Shown: positions 7,663 through 16,068 of the stretch, piece by piece
How positions within the stretch are numbered: the stretch's first letter is position 1
How the letters are laid out: each line of letters opens with the position of its first letter
Assembly: GCF_000510645.1 (NCBI RefSeq)
Contig: NZ_KI783301.1
Span: 1,122,705 to 1,186,704, forward strand
Origin: Thermicanus aegyptius DSM 12793
GTDB taxonomy: Bacteria; Bacillota; Bacilli; Thermicanales; Thermicanaceae
Reading direction: 5' to 3'
DNA length: 64,000 bases
The notes under the pieces: generated by a model
Database searches by the model: none
What the model was told of the DNA's origin: nothing
What the model saw: the letters and a program-made list of their open reading frames with translations, nothing else
Translations under genes and position numbers: made by a program

Positions 7663-8334
7663 ATGTATAAAGTGATGATCGTTGAAGATGATTTGACGAT
7701 TGCGCGAGCGATCAAAGATCATCTATGCAAATGGGATTATGACGTGACCTATGTCACCGATTTTAAGAATATTACGGAACAGGTGATTCGCTTTCTTCCC
7801 CATCTGGTGCTATTGGATGTGGTGCTTCCGTTTTTTAACGGTTTTTACTGGTGCGGCGAAATCCGCAAGATCTCTAAAGTGCCGATCATCTTCATCTCCT
7901 CCGCCGGTGACAATATGAACATCGTGATGGCCATCAATATGGGCGGGGATGATTTTATCGTCAAGCCTTTTGATTTAAATGTACTAACCGCAAAGGTGGG
8001 AGCGCTGATGCGGCGGACTTACTCTTTTCAAGGGCAAATCAATGTCATCGAACATCGCGGCATCCTCTTAAACCTAAGCGATGCGACGCTCATCTATCGG
8101 GATCAAAAAATCGAGTTGACGAAGAATGAGTTTAAGATTCTGCAGCTGCTGATGGAGAACATCGGGAAAGTGGTTTCCCGCGAGGAGATCATGCAACGTC
8201 TATGGGAGAATGATGCCTTTGTTGACGACAATACCTTGACCGTAAACATCGCCCGCCTGCGGAAAAAGCTGGCGGAATCCGGGCTTGACCATTTCATTAC
8301 AACCAAAAAAGGGCTTGGATATATGGTGGAGTGA
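7663..8334 (+). CDS. bceR: BceR-like OmpR-family response regulator
   Basis: The 223-residue protein has a receiver domain with acidic pair Glu8/Asp9, phosphoacceptor Asp52 (LLLDVVLP), Ser79/Ser80 and Lys101 (FIVKPF), then an OmpR/PhoB winged helix (LTKNEFKILQLL to DNTLTVNIARLRKKL and GLGYMVE). The wording WCGEIRK and VDDNTLTVNIARLRKKL is typical of the BceR subfamily that serves peptide-sensing ABC transporters. Phosphorylated protein should activate the transporter genes from the inverted repeat at 9350-9365. The kinase gene starts two bases after the stop. Confidence 0.85.
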   Translation: MYKVMIVEDDLTIARAIKDHLCKWDYDVTYVTDFKNITEQVIRFLPHLVLLDVVLPFFNGFYWCGEIRKISKVPIIFISSAGDNMNIVMAINMGGDDFIVKPFDLNVLTAKVGALMRRTYSFQGQINVIEHRGILLNLSDATLIYRDQKIELTKNEFKILQLLMENIGKVVSREEIMQRLWENDAFVDDNTLTVNIARLRKKLAESGLDHFITTKKGLGYMVE

Positions 8335-8335
8335 T

Positions 8336-9343
8336 ATGAAGGAATGGATAAGCATCGTAGGCGCCTATTTGAAAGGGAATAGAATCAATCTCATCGTCAT
8401 CCTGGCTTCGTACGGCATCTTTCTCTTGGTCTTCTCCCTCTATGCCTTGCCTTTCGAAGCGGTCGGTTATGCCGTCCTCCTCACCACCGTTTTTCTCATC
8501 ATCATCGGGAGTGTTCACTTGATCTCCTTTTACAGGAAACATATCATCCTTACCAAATTAAGAAACAGCATCGCGATGACCGATGTTCGATTCCCCCTTG
8601 CCAGAGACCTGATTGAAAAGGATTATCAAGAATTGGTTCATATTCTGGACCAAAAACGAACGGAGATGATGAGTGAAAAGGAGAAGGCTTTTGCCGAGAT
8701 GGTGGATTACTACACCACCTGGGCGCATCAGATTAAGACGCCCATCGCGGCAATGCGGCTCCTTCTGCAGTCGGAGCCATCCGACGCCAATCAGGAGCTT
8801 TTGGACCAGCTCTCCAAAGTGGAGCAGTATGTGGAAATGGCTCTTCAATATATGCGGATGGAAAATATGAGTGGGGACCTCCTCTTCAAAAGGTATCCCC
8901 TGGATGATCTCGTAAAGCAGGCGGTAAGGAAAACTTCAAAATCCTTCATCCGCAAAAAAATAAAGCTGAACTATGAACATGTAAACCGCCCGGTGCTGAC
9001 GGACGAGAAGTGGCTCGTTTTCGTCATCGAGCAGATCTTGTCCAATTCCCTGAAATATACCCCTGAAGGGGGAGAGATCTCCATTTATGTGGAGGATTCA
9101 CCCCTTACCTTGGTGATCGAAGATACGGGCATCGGCATTGAGGAAGAGGATTTGCCGCGGGTATTTGAAAAGGGCTTTACCGGGTATAACGGACGGTTGG
9201 ATAAGAAATCGACCGGTATCGGCCTATATCTGTGCAAGCGGATTTTGGACAAACTTAACCATACGATCCGGATCGAATCGGCGGTCGGCAGAGGAACCAA
9301 AGTGAAGATCGGACTTGATCATCCGGATATCCTGGCCGAATAA
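8336..9343 (+). CDS. bceS: BceS-like intramembrane-sensing histidine kinase
   Basis: ATG 8336 sits four bases after GGTGGAG and gives 335 residues, matching BceS (334). Two membrane helices (about 18-37 and 41-63) have almost no extracytoplasmic loop between them, the mark of intramembrane-sensing kinases, which do not detect the peptide themselves but read the state of the BceAB transporter. The phosphoaccepting His131 lies in TTWAHQIKTPIAAMRLLL. The HATPase domain shows N, G1 and G2 boxes (EQILSNSLKYTP, DTGIGI, STGIGLYLCKRIL). A longer upstream start at 8285 would overlap bceR and lacks a ribosome site. Confidence 0.87.
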   Translation: MKEWISIVGAYLKGNRINLIVILASYGIFLLVFSLYALPFEAVGYAVLLTTVFLIIIGSVHLISFYRKHIILTKLRNSIAMTDVRFPLARDLIEKDYQELVHILDQKRTEMMSEKEKAFAEMVDYYTTWAHQIKTPIAAMRLLLQSEPSDANQELLDQLSKVEQYVEMALQYMRMENMSGDLLFKRYPLDDLVKQAVRKTSKSFIRKKIKLNYEHVNRPVLTDEKWLVFVIEQILSNSLKYTPEGGEISIYVEDSPLTLVIEDTGIGIEEEDLPRVFEKGFTGYNGRLDKKSTGIGLYLCKRILDKLNHTIRIESAVGRGTKVKIGLDHPDILAE

Positions 9344-9349
9344 GGGAAG

Positions 9350-9424
9350 CTTACCAAAATGTAAGTTTGGGAGAGAAAATGTAAGCCGAAGAAAGGGCGA
9401 AGCATTTTCTCTTTTTGCTATAAT
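9350..9424 (+). promoter_or_regulatory. Bce-type operator and promoter of the transporter genes
   Basis: CTTAC-N6-GTAAG (9350-9365) is a perfect inverted repeat, and AAAATGTAAG occurs twice, at 9356-9365 and 9376-9385, exactly 20 bases apart (two helical turns on the same face). A perfect -10 TATAAT lies at 9419-9424, but no -35 is seen 17 bases upstream, as expected for an activator-dependent promoter. Spacing between kinase stop and ATPase start is 112 bases. The likely activator is the BceR-like protein. Confidence 0.65.
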
Positions 9425-9455
9425 GGGCGCGACGATCAATCGTGGAGGGAGAGAC

Positions 9456-10223
9456 ATGTCACTGTTGGAGGTTCGTAACTTAAAGAAAATCTATACTACC
9501 CGCTTTGGAGGAAATCCCGTTCTTGCCCTTTCCAACGTCTCCTTTTCGGTGGAGCAGGGGGAGTATGTGGCGATCATGGGGGAGTCGGGCTCGGGGAAGA
9601 CAACCCTGCTCAATATGATTGCGGCCCTCGATAAACCCACCGGCGGAGAGATTCTGCTCAATGGCAAAAGCATCCTCTCCATCAAGGAAAAGGAGATCTC
9701 TGCCTTTCGGCGCGACCATTTAGGCTTTGTATTTCAAGACTTTAATCTGCTCGATACCTTCTCGATCCAGGATAACATCTTCTTGCCCCTGGTATTGGCA
9801 GGGAAAACCTATGAGGAGATGAATGCACGGCTTGCGCCCATCGCGAAGAAGCTCGGAATCAGCGATATCCTTATGAAATACCCTTATGAGGTTTCCGGGG
9901 GTCAAAAGCAAAGAGCCGCCGTCGCGCGTGCGCTCATCACAAGGCCGCAACTGATTCTCGCCGATGAGCCGACCGGTGCCTTAGATTCCCGCGCCACCGA
10001 AGAGCTCCTAAAGCTATTTACCCAAATCAATGCGGAGGGACAAACGATTCTGATGGTGACCCACAGCATCAAAGCGGCCAGCCATGCCAAAAGGGTTCTC
10101 TTCATCAAGGACGGTGAGGTATTTCATCAGATTTACAAGGGTTCCCTGTCCAATGAAGAGATGTATCAGAAGATCTCCGACACCCTCACCATGATTGCGA
10201 CGGGGGGTGTAAGAGATGCGTAA
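9456..10223 (+). CDS. bceA: BceA-like ABC transporter ATP-binding protein
   Basis: GGAGGGAGAG is placed just before ATG 9456, giving 255 residues (BceA 253). Walker A is GESGSGKTT (42-50), the Q-loop lies in FVFQDFNLLD, the signature is VSGGQKQR (146-153), Walker B is LILADEP (166-172), and the switch His is in TILMVTHS. It powers a MacB-type transporter that frees lipid II-cycle intermediates from bound peptides such as bacitracin or lantibiotics; the actual substrate is unknown. Its end overlaps the permease start by eight bases. The longer upstream ORF start (9315) would include the operator and is rejected. Confidence 0.9.
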   Translation: MSLLEVRNLKKIYTTRFGGNPVLALSNVSFSVEQGEYVAIMGESGSGKTTLLNMIAALDKPTGGEILLNGKSILSIKEKEISAFRRDHLGFVFQDFNLLDTFSIQDNIFLPLVLAGKTYEEMNARLAPIAKKLGISDILMKYPYEVSGGQKQRAAVARALITRPQLILADEPTGALDSRATEELLKLFTQINAEGQTILMVTHSIKAASHAKRVLFIKDGEVFHQIYKGSLSNEEMYQKISDTLTMIATGGVRDA

Positions 10224-12204
10224 ATTCTTCTATTCCAGGCTTGCCATCATGAATATCAAGAAGAGTTCCAAAACCTATGTCCCGTATCTATTCACCTATA
10301 TCGGTACGGTCATGATGTATTACAATATGTATTTTTTGGCCGTCGCAAAGGATATCGGCAGCCAAAGCGACAGCCAATCTTTACGACAGATGTTGTTTTT
10401 TGGTGCGATGGTAATCGCCATCTTTTCCGTCATTTTCTTGTTTTATACCAACAGCTTCTTAATTAAAAGGCGCAAAAAGGAGTTTGGGCTCTTCAACATT
10501 CTGGGAATGGAGAAAAAGCATATTGCCCGGGTGATGACGGTTGAGACTTTGCTAATAACGCTCATAAGCCTCGTGGTAGGCCTTTTGGCGGGAATCCTTT
10601 TAAGCAAGCTGATGATTTTGCTGCTTTTTAAAATCATCTCCTTTCACGTCAGTTTCGGCTTTGAAATCCCGGCCCCTGCCGTCATTTCTACGGTTCTTTT
10701 GTTTTCCGGCATTTCGATCCTTAATCTGACGTATAATATCTTTCAAGTCTATCGCTCAAAGCCGATTCAGTTGTTAAAGGGCGGAAATGTAGGGGAGAGA
10801 GAGCCGAAGACGAAATGGATCTTAGCATCCGTCGGTCTTCTATCGCTTGGAATTGGATATAATATCGCATTAACGACGGAAACCCCGCTCGCCGCATTAA
10901 ACAGGTTTTTCCTGGCGGTCCTTTTGGTGATCATCGGGACCTACGCCCTGTTTACGGCGGGAAGCGTGGCCGTTCTCAAAATGCTTCGGAGGAATAAAAG
11001 GTTTTATTACAAGGCGAACCACTTTATCTCCGTCTCCGGGATGATCTACCGCATGAAGCAAAACGCGGTGGGGCTTGCCAATATTGCGATCTTGTCAACG
11101 ATGGTGATCGTGACCCTCTCGACGACCATTTCCCTGTATGTGGGAGTCGAAGATGTGTTACGGACACGATACCCCAGGGATGTGATGGTTGACGCCGCGA
11201 ATGTCTCAGAGGAACAGATCAGCCGGATCGATGCGGTCATTGAAAGAGAGCTCGCTGCGTCAAAGATGACGCCAAAGAATGGCTTTCGTTATCGTTCCAT
11301 GGAATGGATGACCATCCAGGACGGCAACCATTTTACCGCTGCCCAAAAAAGCGATTTTTCCCGCAGTCAGACGGCGTTCCTTCTATTGATACCCCTTGAG
11401 GATTACAATCGAATGGAGAAGAGATCCGTATCACTTTCAAGCGGCGAAGCGCTTCTTTATCCGCTGCGAGGAAAGATTGAGGGAGACACGATCAGCTTCA
11501 ATGACTTTCGGCTTTCCATTAAAGAACGTCTCTCTTCCCTCAACACAAGAGGGGAACTAAATGGTATGCTCATCAATAGTTACCTGGTCGTTGTGGATAG
11601 TGTCGATACGATACTACGGATTAACCGTTCTCTTGAAGGAAATGAAAGTGCTATGAAAAATCTTTCCTATCATTACGGATTTGATGTGAACGGCGATCGA
11701 GATCAAAAAATAAATCTGATCAACACATTGCGAAGCGAGATGAAGAAGATCACCGAGAATCATAACGTAGACGGGATCGAAAGTTCACGAGACAGCTTTT
11801 TTACCCTTTATGGCGGGTTATTCTTCCTCGGCATCTTCTTAGGTCTCTTGTTTATCATGGCGACGGTGCTGATCATCTATTATAAGCAGATTGCGGAGGG
11901 GTATGAGGATCGGGAGCGTTTTGAAATTATGCAGAAGGTGGGCATGAGCCGCGCAGAAGTGAAGCGGGCGATCCGAACCCAGGTACTTGCGGTCTTCTTC
12001 TTACCCCTGGTTACGGCGGTGATTCATTTGGCGTTTGCTTTCAAGGTGATCACGAAATTGCTTAACGTCTTCAACCTCACGAACATCCCGCTTTTTGCTT
12101 TCTGTACCGCGATCACCATCCTTGTATTTGCCGGTTTTTACGTGTTTGTCTATATACTCACCGCGAGAACCTATTATAAGATTGTAAGTTTCGTCTCTGG
12201 TTAA
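10216..12204 (+). CDS. bceB: BceB-like permease of a peptide detoxification transporter
   Basis: This is a 662-residue FtsX-domain permease; BceB is 646. Helix 1 lies near residues 22-38 and helices 2-4 between 55 and 175. Two FtsX repeats are present, and a roughly 200-residue extracytoplasmic domain (about 315-520) sits between helices 7 and 8, the peptide-recognition element of this family. The start overlaps the ATPase gene. It forms a complex with the ATPase and passes the flux signal to the BceS-like kinase. Frame and length are intact, so this module looks functional, unlike most of its neighbours. The extracytoplasmic domain decides which peptide is recognised and cannot be read by eye. 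Confidence 0.88.
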   Translation: MRKFFYSRLAIMNIKKSSKTYVPYLFTYIGTVMMYYNMYFLAVAKDIGSQSDSQSLRQMLFFGAMVIAIFSVIFLFYTNSFLIKRRKKEFGLFNILGMEKKHIARVMTVETLLITLISLVVGLLAGILLSKLMILLLFKIISFHVSFGFEIPAPAVISTVLLFSGISILNLTYNIFQVYRSKPIQLLKGGNVGEREPKTKWILASVGLLSLGIGYNIALTTETPLAALNRFFLAVLLVIIGTYALFTAGSVAVLKMLRRNKRFYYKANHFISVSGMIYRMKQNAVGLANIAILSTMVIVTLSTTISLYVGVEDVLRTRYPRDVMVDAANVSEEQISRIDAVIERELAASKMTPKNGFRYRSMEWMTIQDGNHFTAAQKSDFSRSQTAFLLLIPLEDYNRMEKRSVSLSSGEALLYPLRGKIEGDTISFNDFRLSIKERLSSLNTRGELNGMLINSYLVVVDSVDTILRINRSLEGNESAMKNLSYHYGFDVNGDRDQKINLINTLRSEMKKITENHNVDGIESSRDSFFTLYGGLFFLGIFLGLLFIMATVLIIYYKQIAEGYEDRERFEIMQKVGMSRAEVKRAIRTQVLAVFFLPLVTAVIHLAFAFKVITKLLNVFNLTNIPLFAFCTAITILVFAGFYVFVYILTARTYYKIVSFVSG

Positions 12205-12223
12205 TATTAACGAACACCTTGTT

Positions 12224-12388
12224 GAGGATTCCTCTCGGGTGAGATTGGGGAGCTCCTGCATCCATTCTGGCGCTCCCCGATTCCCTTCTTCAGTCTTTTG
12301 GAATGTGGCGGCGGTGGTTGACGACAAACCCTTTGGCGGTGTTGGCTTGGAGGTGAAGGAGGAAGCTTAACACGGACCTTTTTCAAAG
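12224..12388 (+). pseudogene. Fragment duplicated from the lipoprotein region at 20.2-20.8 kb
   Basis: Bases 12224-12374 align with the 3' end of the lipoprotein gene at 19892-20398 (shared GATTCCTCTCGGGTGAGA-like, GGGGAGCTCCTGCATC and GTTGACGACAA-CCCTTTGGCG blocks, ending in AGTGAAGGAGGAAGC-T-AA equivalents), with small insertions and substitutions that destroy the frame. The following CACGGACCTTTTTCA matches AACGGACCTTTTTCA at 20813-20827, beyond the next gene. So a block of that region was copied and then lost about 400 internal bases. Confidence 0.75.
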
Positions 12389-12409
12389 TAGGATCCTTTA
12401 TGGTAGAAT
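12381..12409 (+). promoter_or_regulatory. Candidate promoter of the MNT/HEPN pair
   Basis: TTTCAA (12381-12386) and TAGAAT (12404-12409) are 17 bases apart, with the gene starting 49 bases later. The -35 lies in the duplicated CGGACCTTTTTCA element. Confidence 0.4.
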
Positions 12410-12457
12410 AATCTTAGTTGAAAAAACTTTTATCCGATTGAAGTGAGGGAAAATCCC

Positions 12458-12868
12458 ATGGTTGATCTGGACAAGGCAATACCAATGGTGATTAAAGTCC
12501 TAAACGAGCAATTCTCCCCCTATTTTATTGTCTTGTTCGGTTCGTACGCAAATGGGAATCGAACCTCCGAGAGTGATTTGGATATTGCGTTTTTAAGTGA
12601 AAAAGAGAGTGATTCGTACACCCGTTTTTTAACCGCTCAGACCTTATCCGAAAAAATCGGAGTTCCTGTGGATCTGGTCGATCTTCAGGCTGCATCGACG
12701 GTTCTTCGCGCGCAAATCATGTCTACAGGAAAGATGATTGATGTAAAGGATCCGTTGAAGAAGGATAAATTTCACATGTATACATATTCCCAATACGCCC
12801 GACTGAATGAAGAACGGCGTCCCATTCTGGAGCGAATTGCGAAGGAGGGTAAAATTTTTGATCGATGA
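12458..12868 (+). CDS. mntA: MntA-like antitoxin nucleotidyltransferase
   Basis: From ATG 12458 (GTGAGGG eight bases before) the protein has 136 residues. It is a minimal nucleotidyltransferase with the GSx10DxD active-site motif: Gly28-Ser29, Asp40 and Asp42 in FGSYANGNRTSESDLDIAF. In the MntA/HepT (type VII) systems this enzyme neutralises its partner by adding AMP to a tyrosine beside the HEPN catalytic site. It overlaps the HEPN gene by 11 bases. A GTG at 12443 is possible but less well placed. The C-terminal part recurs at 14848-14949 in a decayed copy. Confidence 0.88.
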   Translation: MVDLDKAIPMVIKVLNEQFSPYFIVLFGSYANGNRTSESDLDIAFLSEKESDSYTRFLTAQTLSEKIGVPVDLVDLQAASTVLRAQIMSTGKMIDVKDPLKKDKFHMYTYSQYARLNEERRPILERIAKEGKIFDR

Positions 12869-13271
12869 CATCATCTTAAATAAAATACAAATCATCGAAC
12901 GATGCCTGCTGCGCATTCGTGAAGAGTTTGAAGGAAATCCGGAGAATTTACGGAATTATACCAAGCAAGATTCGATTATCCTTAATCTTCAACGGGCAAG
13001 TGAGGCTAGCATCGATCTCGCCATGCATCTTGTGGCCAAGATGCGGTTGGGTCTGCCACAAACAAGCCGAGAAGCCTTTGATCTTTTATCCACTGCTCAA
13101 GTGATCTCCGAGGGATTGGCGAAGCGACTAAAGGGAATGGTGGGTTTTCGAAATATCGCAGTACATGATTATCAGCGGTTAGATCTGACGATTATCCAAA
13201 AAATCATTGAATTCCATCTCAATGATTTTGTTGCTTTTACGGAACAGGTATTGCGTTATAACAAAATCTAG
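12858..13271 (+). CDS. hepT: HepT-like HEPN ribonuclease toxin
   Basis: TTG 12858, seven bases after GAAGGAGGGT, gives 137 residues, the usual HepT length. The helical HEPN domain ends with RNIAVHDY (Arg98, Asn99, His103, Tyr105), the Rx4-6H RNase motif together with the tyrosine that is AMPylated by MntA in studied pairs. All key residues are present, so this copy should be active and held in check by the preceding gene. A longer start at 12807 would lie inside mntA and has no ribosome site. The 3' half is repeated at 14946-15176, and a further short piece at 19630-19658. Confidence 0.88.
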   Translation: MIDDIILNKIQIIERCLLRIREEFEGNPENLRNYTKQDSIILNLQRASEASIDLAMHLVAKMRLGLPQTSREAFDLLSTAQVISEGLAKRLKGMVGFRNIAVHDYQRLDLTIIQKIIEFHLNDFVAFTEQVLRYNKI

Positions 13272-13308
13272 GACAGACACCCGACGATTGCAATTTGGTT
13301 TGTGGCGG

Positions 13309-13337
13309 TTGACAGATTATTTTGTATGTACTAAAAT
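13309..13337 (+). promoter_or_regulatory. Sigma-A promoter upstream of a truncated acyltransferase
   Basis: TTGACA (13309-13314) and TAAAAT (13332-13337) are separated by 17 bases. The TTGACA arises at the point where the two HEPN duplicates diverge (GTGGCGGTTGACA here, GTGGCGGTTATCC in the copy), so a duplication edge or substitution may have created it. Confidence 0.6.
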
Positions 13338-13506
13338 TGCGTTAGATGATTAGATAGTAGTGTTTTGCAGTTTTTGATGGGTCTTCTCTTTCAATTGGCA
13401 TGGTTTGGTTATGAAAATGACTCTCAATTGATAAATACCCGGCCGGGAGTAAACTGTTGGGTATAATTCGACGGTATTTCTCCTCATTTAAGATTCGAGG
13501 GTAACG

Positions 13507-13599
13507 ATGAAACAGAATATCCGTGAACTTAATATTCTACGTGCAATTGCGGCTTTTATGGTCATTGCAATACATATTGTAAAATGTTGGAATTATTGA
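13507..13599 (+). pseudogene. N-terminal stub of an acyltransferase-3 family membrane protein
   Basis: GAGGGTAACG precedes ATG 13507, and the 30-codon frame reads RELNILRAIAAFMVIAIHIV, the first helix of acyltransferase-3 (O-acetyltransferase) proteins, where the E-L-(D/N)-x-L-R pattern precedes the conserved His. It then runs out of homology and stops. The rest of the roughly 350-residue protein is absent and the sequence changes into an unrelated gene at about 13580. Confidence 0.6.
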
Positions 13600-14147
13600 A
13601 TCCTACCATGTAACTATTGATCTTGAAAATAAAAAATATAAAGCGACTAAAAACATTGGCGAAAAACTTTATAGTATTTTAAATAAGACAGAAAAGCAGC
13701 TGGAAATTCCCGTTAGCACATTTTCAACACAAACTACTGGATCTTATTCTGGTGGAGTAATTGCTACAACAGACGACCCTTTGGGAGTGGATGTTTGCCA
13801 GTCAAAACATAAATTGTGGTGGAGTGTCAATAGTAATAATTTATCCTCGTATGTTAATAGAGAGGCCTCCGCTTGGGCTGCAAATCCCTCTCTTTTTAAA
13901 TACGCATTGGTATATTCTTGATAATTATTACACAGGATTAAATACAATTGATGGAGGCAGAACTGTTACAAGTTCTTCTTTTCATTCATACTATAATTAT
14001 GATTTTGGCGATACTAATCAAAGAACGGACGTTTCGCATGAACTCACAATCTATGGTTACTATACTGGTAATTATGACTACTTTGTAGACTGGTCGGTAA
14101 GTGGTGAATATTCTGGATTATTAGATTTAGATATAACAACATATTAA
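13583..14147 (+). pseudogene. Truncated and frameshifted Tyr/Ser-rich, probably exported protein
   Basis: Frame 13583-13921 encodes IESYHVTIDLENKKYKATK and later LWWSVNSNNLSSYVNREASA. Near 13900 the frame changes and continues to 14147 with THWYILDNYYTGLNTIDGG, YYNYDFGDTNQRTDVSHEL and IYGYYTGNYDYFVDWSVSG. The two parts read as one protein broken by a frameshift, and the 5' end is missing, fused to the acyltransferase stub. Composition (many Tyr, Asn, Ser; AT-rich codons) suits a secreted beta-rich protein and differs from the core genes. No family is recognised. Confidence 0.55.
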
Positions 14148-14149
14148 TT

Positions 14150-14495
14150 TCTGTAAAAAAAGCTAAGCCACTTTTTTAAATGTAGGCTTAATCAAATTAT
14201 ATGGTGGTTTAGTCAATTATTTAACTTGAATAATGCAAAGAAACTAGTACAATTTTATTCTTTGCTTTTTTCCAAGGAGTAAAGTTGTCATTGTCTGGAT
14301 ATAATTGACCGGGAATGTAAGAAGGGAAATGACTCACCTCTTGGCGACGCTCACGTTTGTTAGAAGTAAAGAAAGCGTGTTGATGTTCAGCCCTTCTGGC
14401 GTCTGGAAAAACATATTTTGCGGTTACCGTCGCTGTAGGGGCAAAAATATCCTAGTGCAAATGGATCAATTAAAAATCCGATTATGACATCAAGG
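14150..14495. other. AT-rich spacer with no convincing gene
   Basis: About 350 bases. TAAGCC (14164) and GGCTTA (14185) form a weak 6-bp hairpin with a 15-base loop that might end the preceding broken gene. The ORF at 14305-14487 has no recognisable motif and ends in a sequence without family resemblance. Confidence 0.4.
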
Positions 14496-14508
14496 GGTGA
14501 AAGGATAT

Positions 14509-14760
14509 ATGTTTAATCAATATCGTGAAGCGAGTTATTTCTGGGATATTGTAGGTCCGGTATCTTTACTTTTTTTTGCTATATTTTTAATATTATCTGT
14601 TTATGCTGTGAAGAAAAAATCGATTTTATTATTGCTGATTTCGGTTATCGTTACTGGAATTGTTACGTATATCACACTATGGTCTATTGGAAGGTATTTA
14701 TTCGTCATCATGATACTACAACTCTTTGCACTTGGGTATATTACGTATAAAAAAGTTTAA
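14509..14760 (+). CDS. Small membrane protein of unknown family
   Basis: ATG 14509 follows GAAAGG at four bases and gives 83 residues with three hydrophobic segments: VGPVSLLFFAIFLILSVYAV, SILLLLISVIVTGIVTYITL and LFVIMILQLFALGYITY. Short charged loops (KKKS between helices one and two) suggest an inner-membrane protein. It is AT-rich like its neighbours. Small membrane proteins of this build often act as immunity or accessory factors beside toxin genes, but there is no direct evidence here. A GTG four codons upstream is an alternative start. Confidence 0.5.
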   Translation: MFNQYREASYFWDIVGPVSLLFFAIFLILSVYAVKKKSILLLLISVIVTGIVTYITLWSIGRYLFVIMILQLFALGYITYKKV

Positions 14761-14847
14761 TAATTAATATAATTTAATTCCAAAAGCTTTACTGTGAGGT
14801 ATGTTTAATGGATTAGGGTGGACCCTATTGTTGCTCGGAAACGAGCG

Positions 14848-15176
14848 GAATTTCACATATACACTTACTCCCAATACGACCGACTAAATGAAGAACGGCG
14901 TCCCATTCTGGAGCGAATAGCGAAGGAGGGTAAAATTTTTGATCGATGACGTTGGGTCTGCCGCAAACAAGCCGAGAAGCCTTTGATCTTTTATCCACTG
15001 CTCAAGTGATCTCCGAGGAATTGGCGAAGCGACTAAAGGGAATGGTGGGTTTTCGAAATATCGCAGTACATGATTATCAGCGGTTAGATCTTACGATTAT
15101 CCAAAAAATCATTGAATTCCATCTCAATGATTTTGTTGCTTTTACGGAACAGGTATTGCGTTATAACAAAATCTAG
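14848..15176 (+). pseudogene. Decayed second copy of the MNT/HEPN pair
   Basis: Bases 14848-14949 repeat the 3' end of mntA (TYSQYDRLNEERRPILERIA in frame), and 14946-15176 repeat the 3' part of hepT up to and past its stop; similarity continues to about 15216. A 176-base stretch present in the intact copy (12870-13045) is missing, which removes the first half of the HEPN domain and shifts the frame from the TTG start. The catalytic RNIAVHDY segment is still intact. An ATG at 14946 could produce a 76-residue C-terminal HEPN piece, but its fold would be incomplete. Confidence 0.85.
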
Positions 15177-15242
15177 TACAGACATCCGACGATTGCAATT
15201 TTGTTTGTGGCGGTTATCCTTTCACCATGTGTTTTGATTGTG

Positions 15243-15321
15243 GCCTGGCCCGCTCATTTCATCAAGGGTAAAGGCCCAAGGCCTTCGCTTCGCTCACCCT
15301 TGATTCATTCGCGGTCCAGGC
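15243..15321 (+). repeat. Long imperfect palindrome with an inner hairpin
   Basis: The outer arms GCCTGG-CCGC...ATCAAGGGT (15243-15270) and ACCCTTGAT...GCGG-CCAGGC (15295-15321) pair over about 22 of 27 positions, and AAGGCC-CAA-GGCCTT inside them is a perfect 6-bp hairpin. It has no T-tail. The element is GC-rich within AT-rich surroundings, as for a REP/MITE-like repeat or an IS200-type foldback. Confidence 0.6.
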
Positions 15322-15382
15322 ATAGAAGGCGAATAAGGGGTGAAAGGAATTTTAGCAGTATTCCTTAACTGCTATAGCCAAA

Positions 15383-15984
15383 TCAAGCCCGTTGTGGTAC
15401 CCTTTTACTAGGTTTGTTGTATTCTCGCCAAGGATGATCGGCAGCGGGCTTGTGAGGGCTCCTCGCATGGCTCGCCTTTTCTTTTTGAGGAGGATTTTGG
15501 CGGTTGGGTTTTTCCACTTCTTCCAGCGGGTATTTCTCCCTTTTGTACCAGATGAACCGCTCTCCGTTTAAGGTTTCACGAATTTCAACATGAGTTTTCA
15601 CAGGTATGGTTAATTTGTCGTTCTTCGCTGCGATCTTGTAGGTTTTTCCTCCGCAAGAAATAGTTTCCCCTGGGCCAATCGTACGTTTCTCTCGATAGCA
15701 CAGGATCGTATTGATGTCTTGTCCTTCGCTCAAAGGGACATATGCATCTTCCGGATCAGCAGGCTGAACCGCAAAGAGTCGATTCGGAGTATAGACTCAA
15801 AGGGACTCCTTTTTGTTCGATCAGCTGTTTGAGTTACTCCCTCCTCTAAAATTTTTTTCTTTAGGCGAAAAACCTGACGAGTACTTAACTTCAATTCACT
15901 CGCAGCTTCGCTTACTGTGATAAGCCCGTTCATGTGCTTCATGATTACCGTATAACGCTTCAATTCTTTTTAGGTTAATGTCAT
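15383..15984 (-). mobile_element. ISNCY-family transposase remnant, minus strand
   Basis: On the minus strand from ATG 15984 the frame reads MTLT, stop, KELKRYTVIMKHMNGLITVS followed by AASELKLSTRQVFRLKKKIL, the N-terminal helix-turn-helix of ISNCY (IS1202-group) transposases. It then jumps near 15740 to MSEGQDINTILCYREKRTIG and GGKTYKIAA, the C-terminal part of the same family. The DDE core between them is deleted and there is a nonsense codon at the fifth position. It is inactive. Confidence 0.7.
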
Positions 15985-16068
15985 TCTCTCCTGTCCCATA
16001 GTGACATTTTCTCTGAAGCGTTACGATATGACAATATCACAGACGTACAACAGAGTGATCGTGAACAC

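Noticed and set aside
14305-14487. 60-residue ORF after the Tyr-rich pseudogene
   Set aside because: No ribosome site and no family; most likely decayed intergenic DNA.
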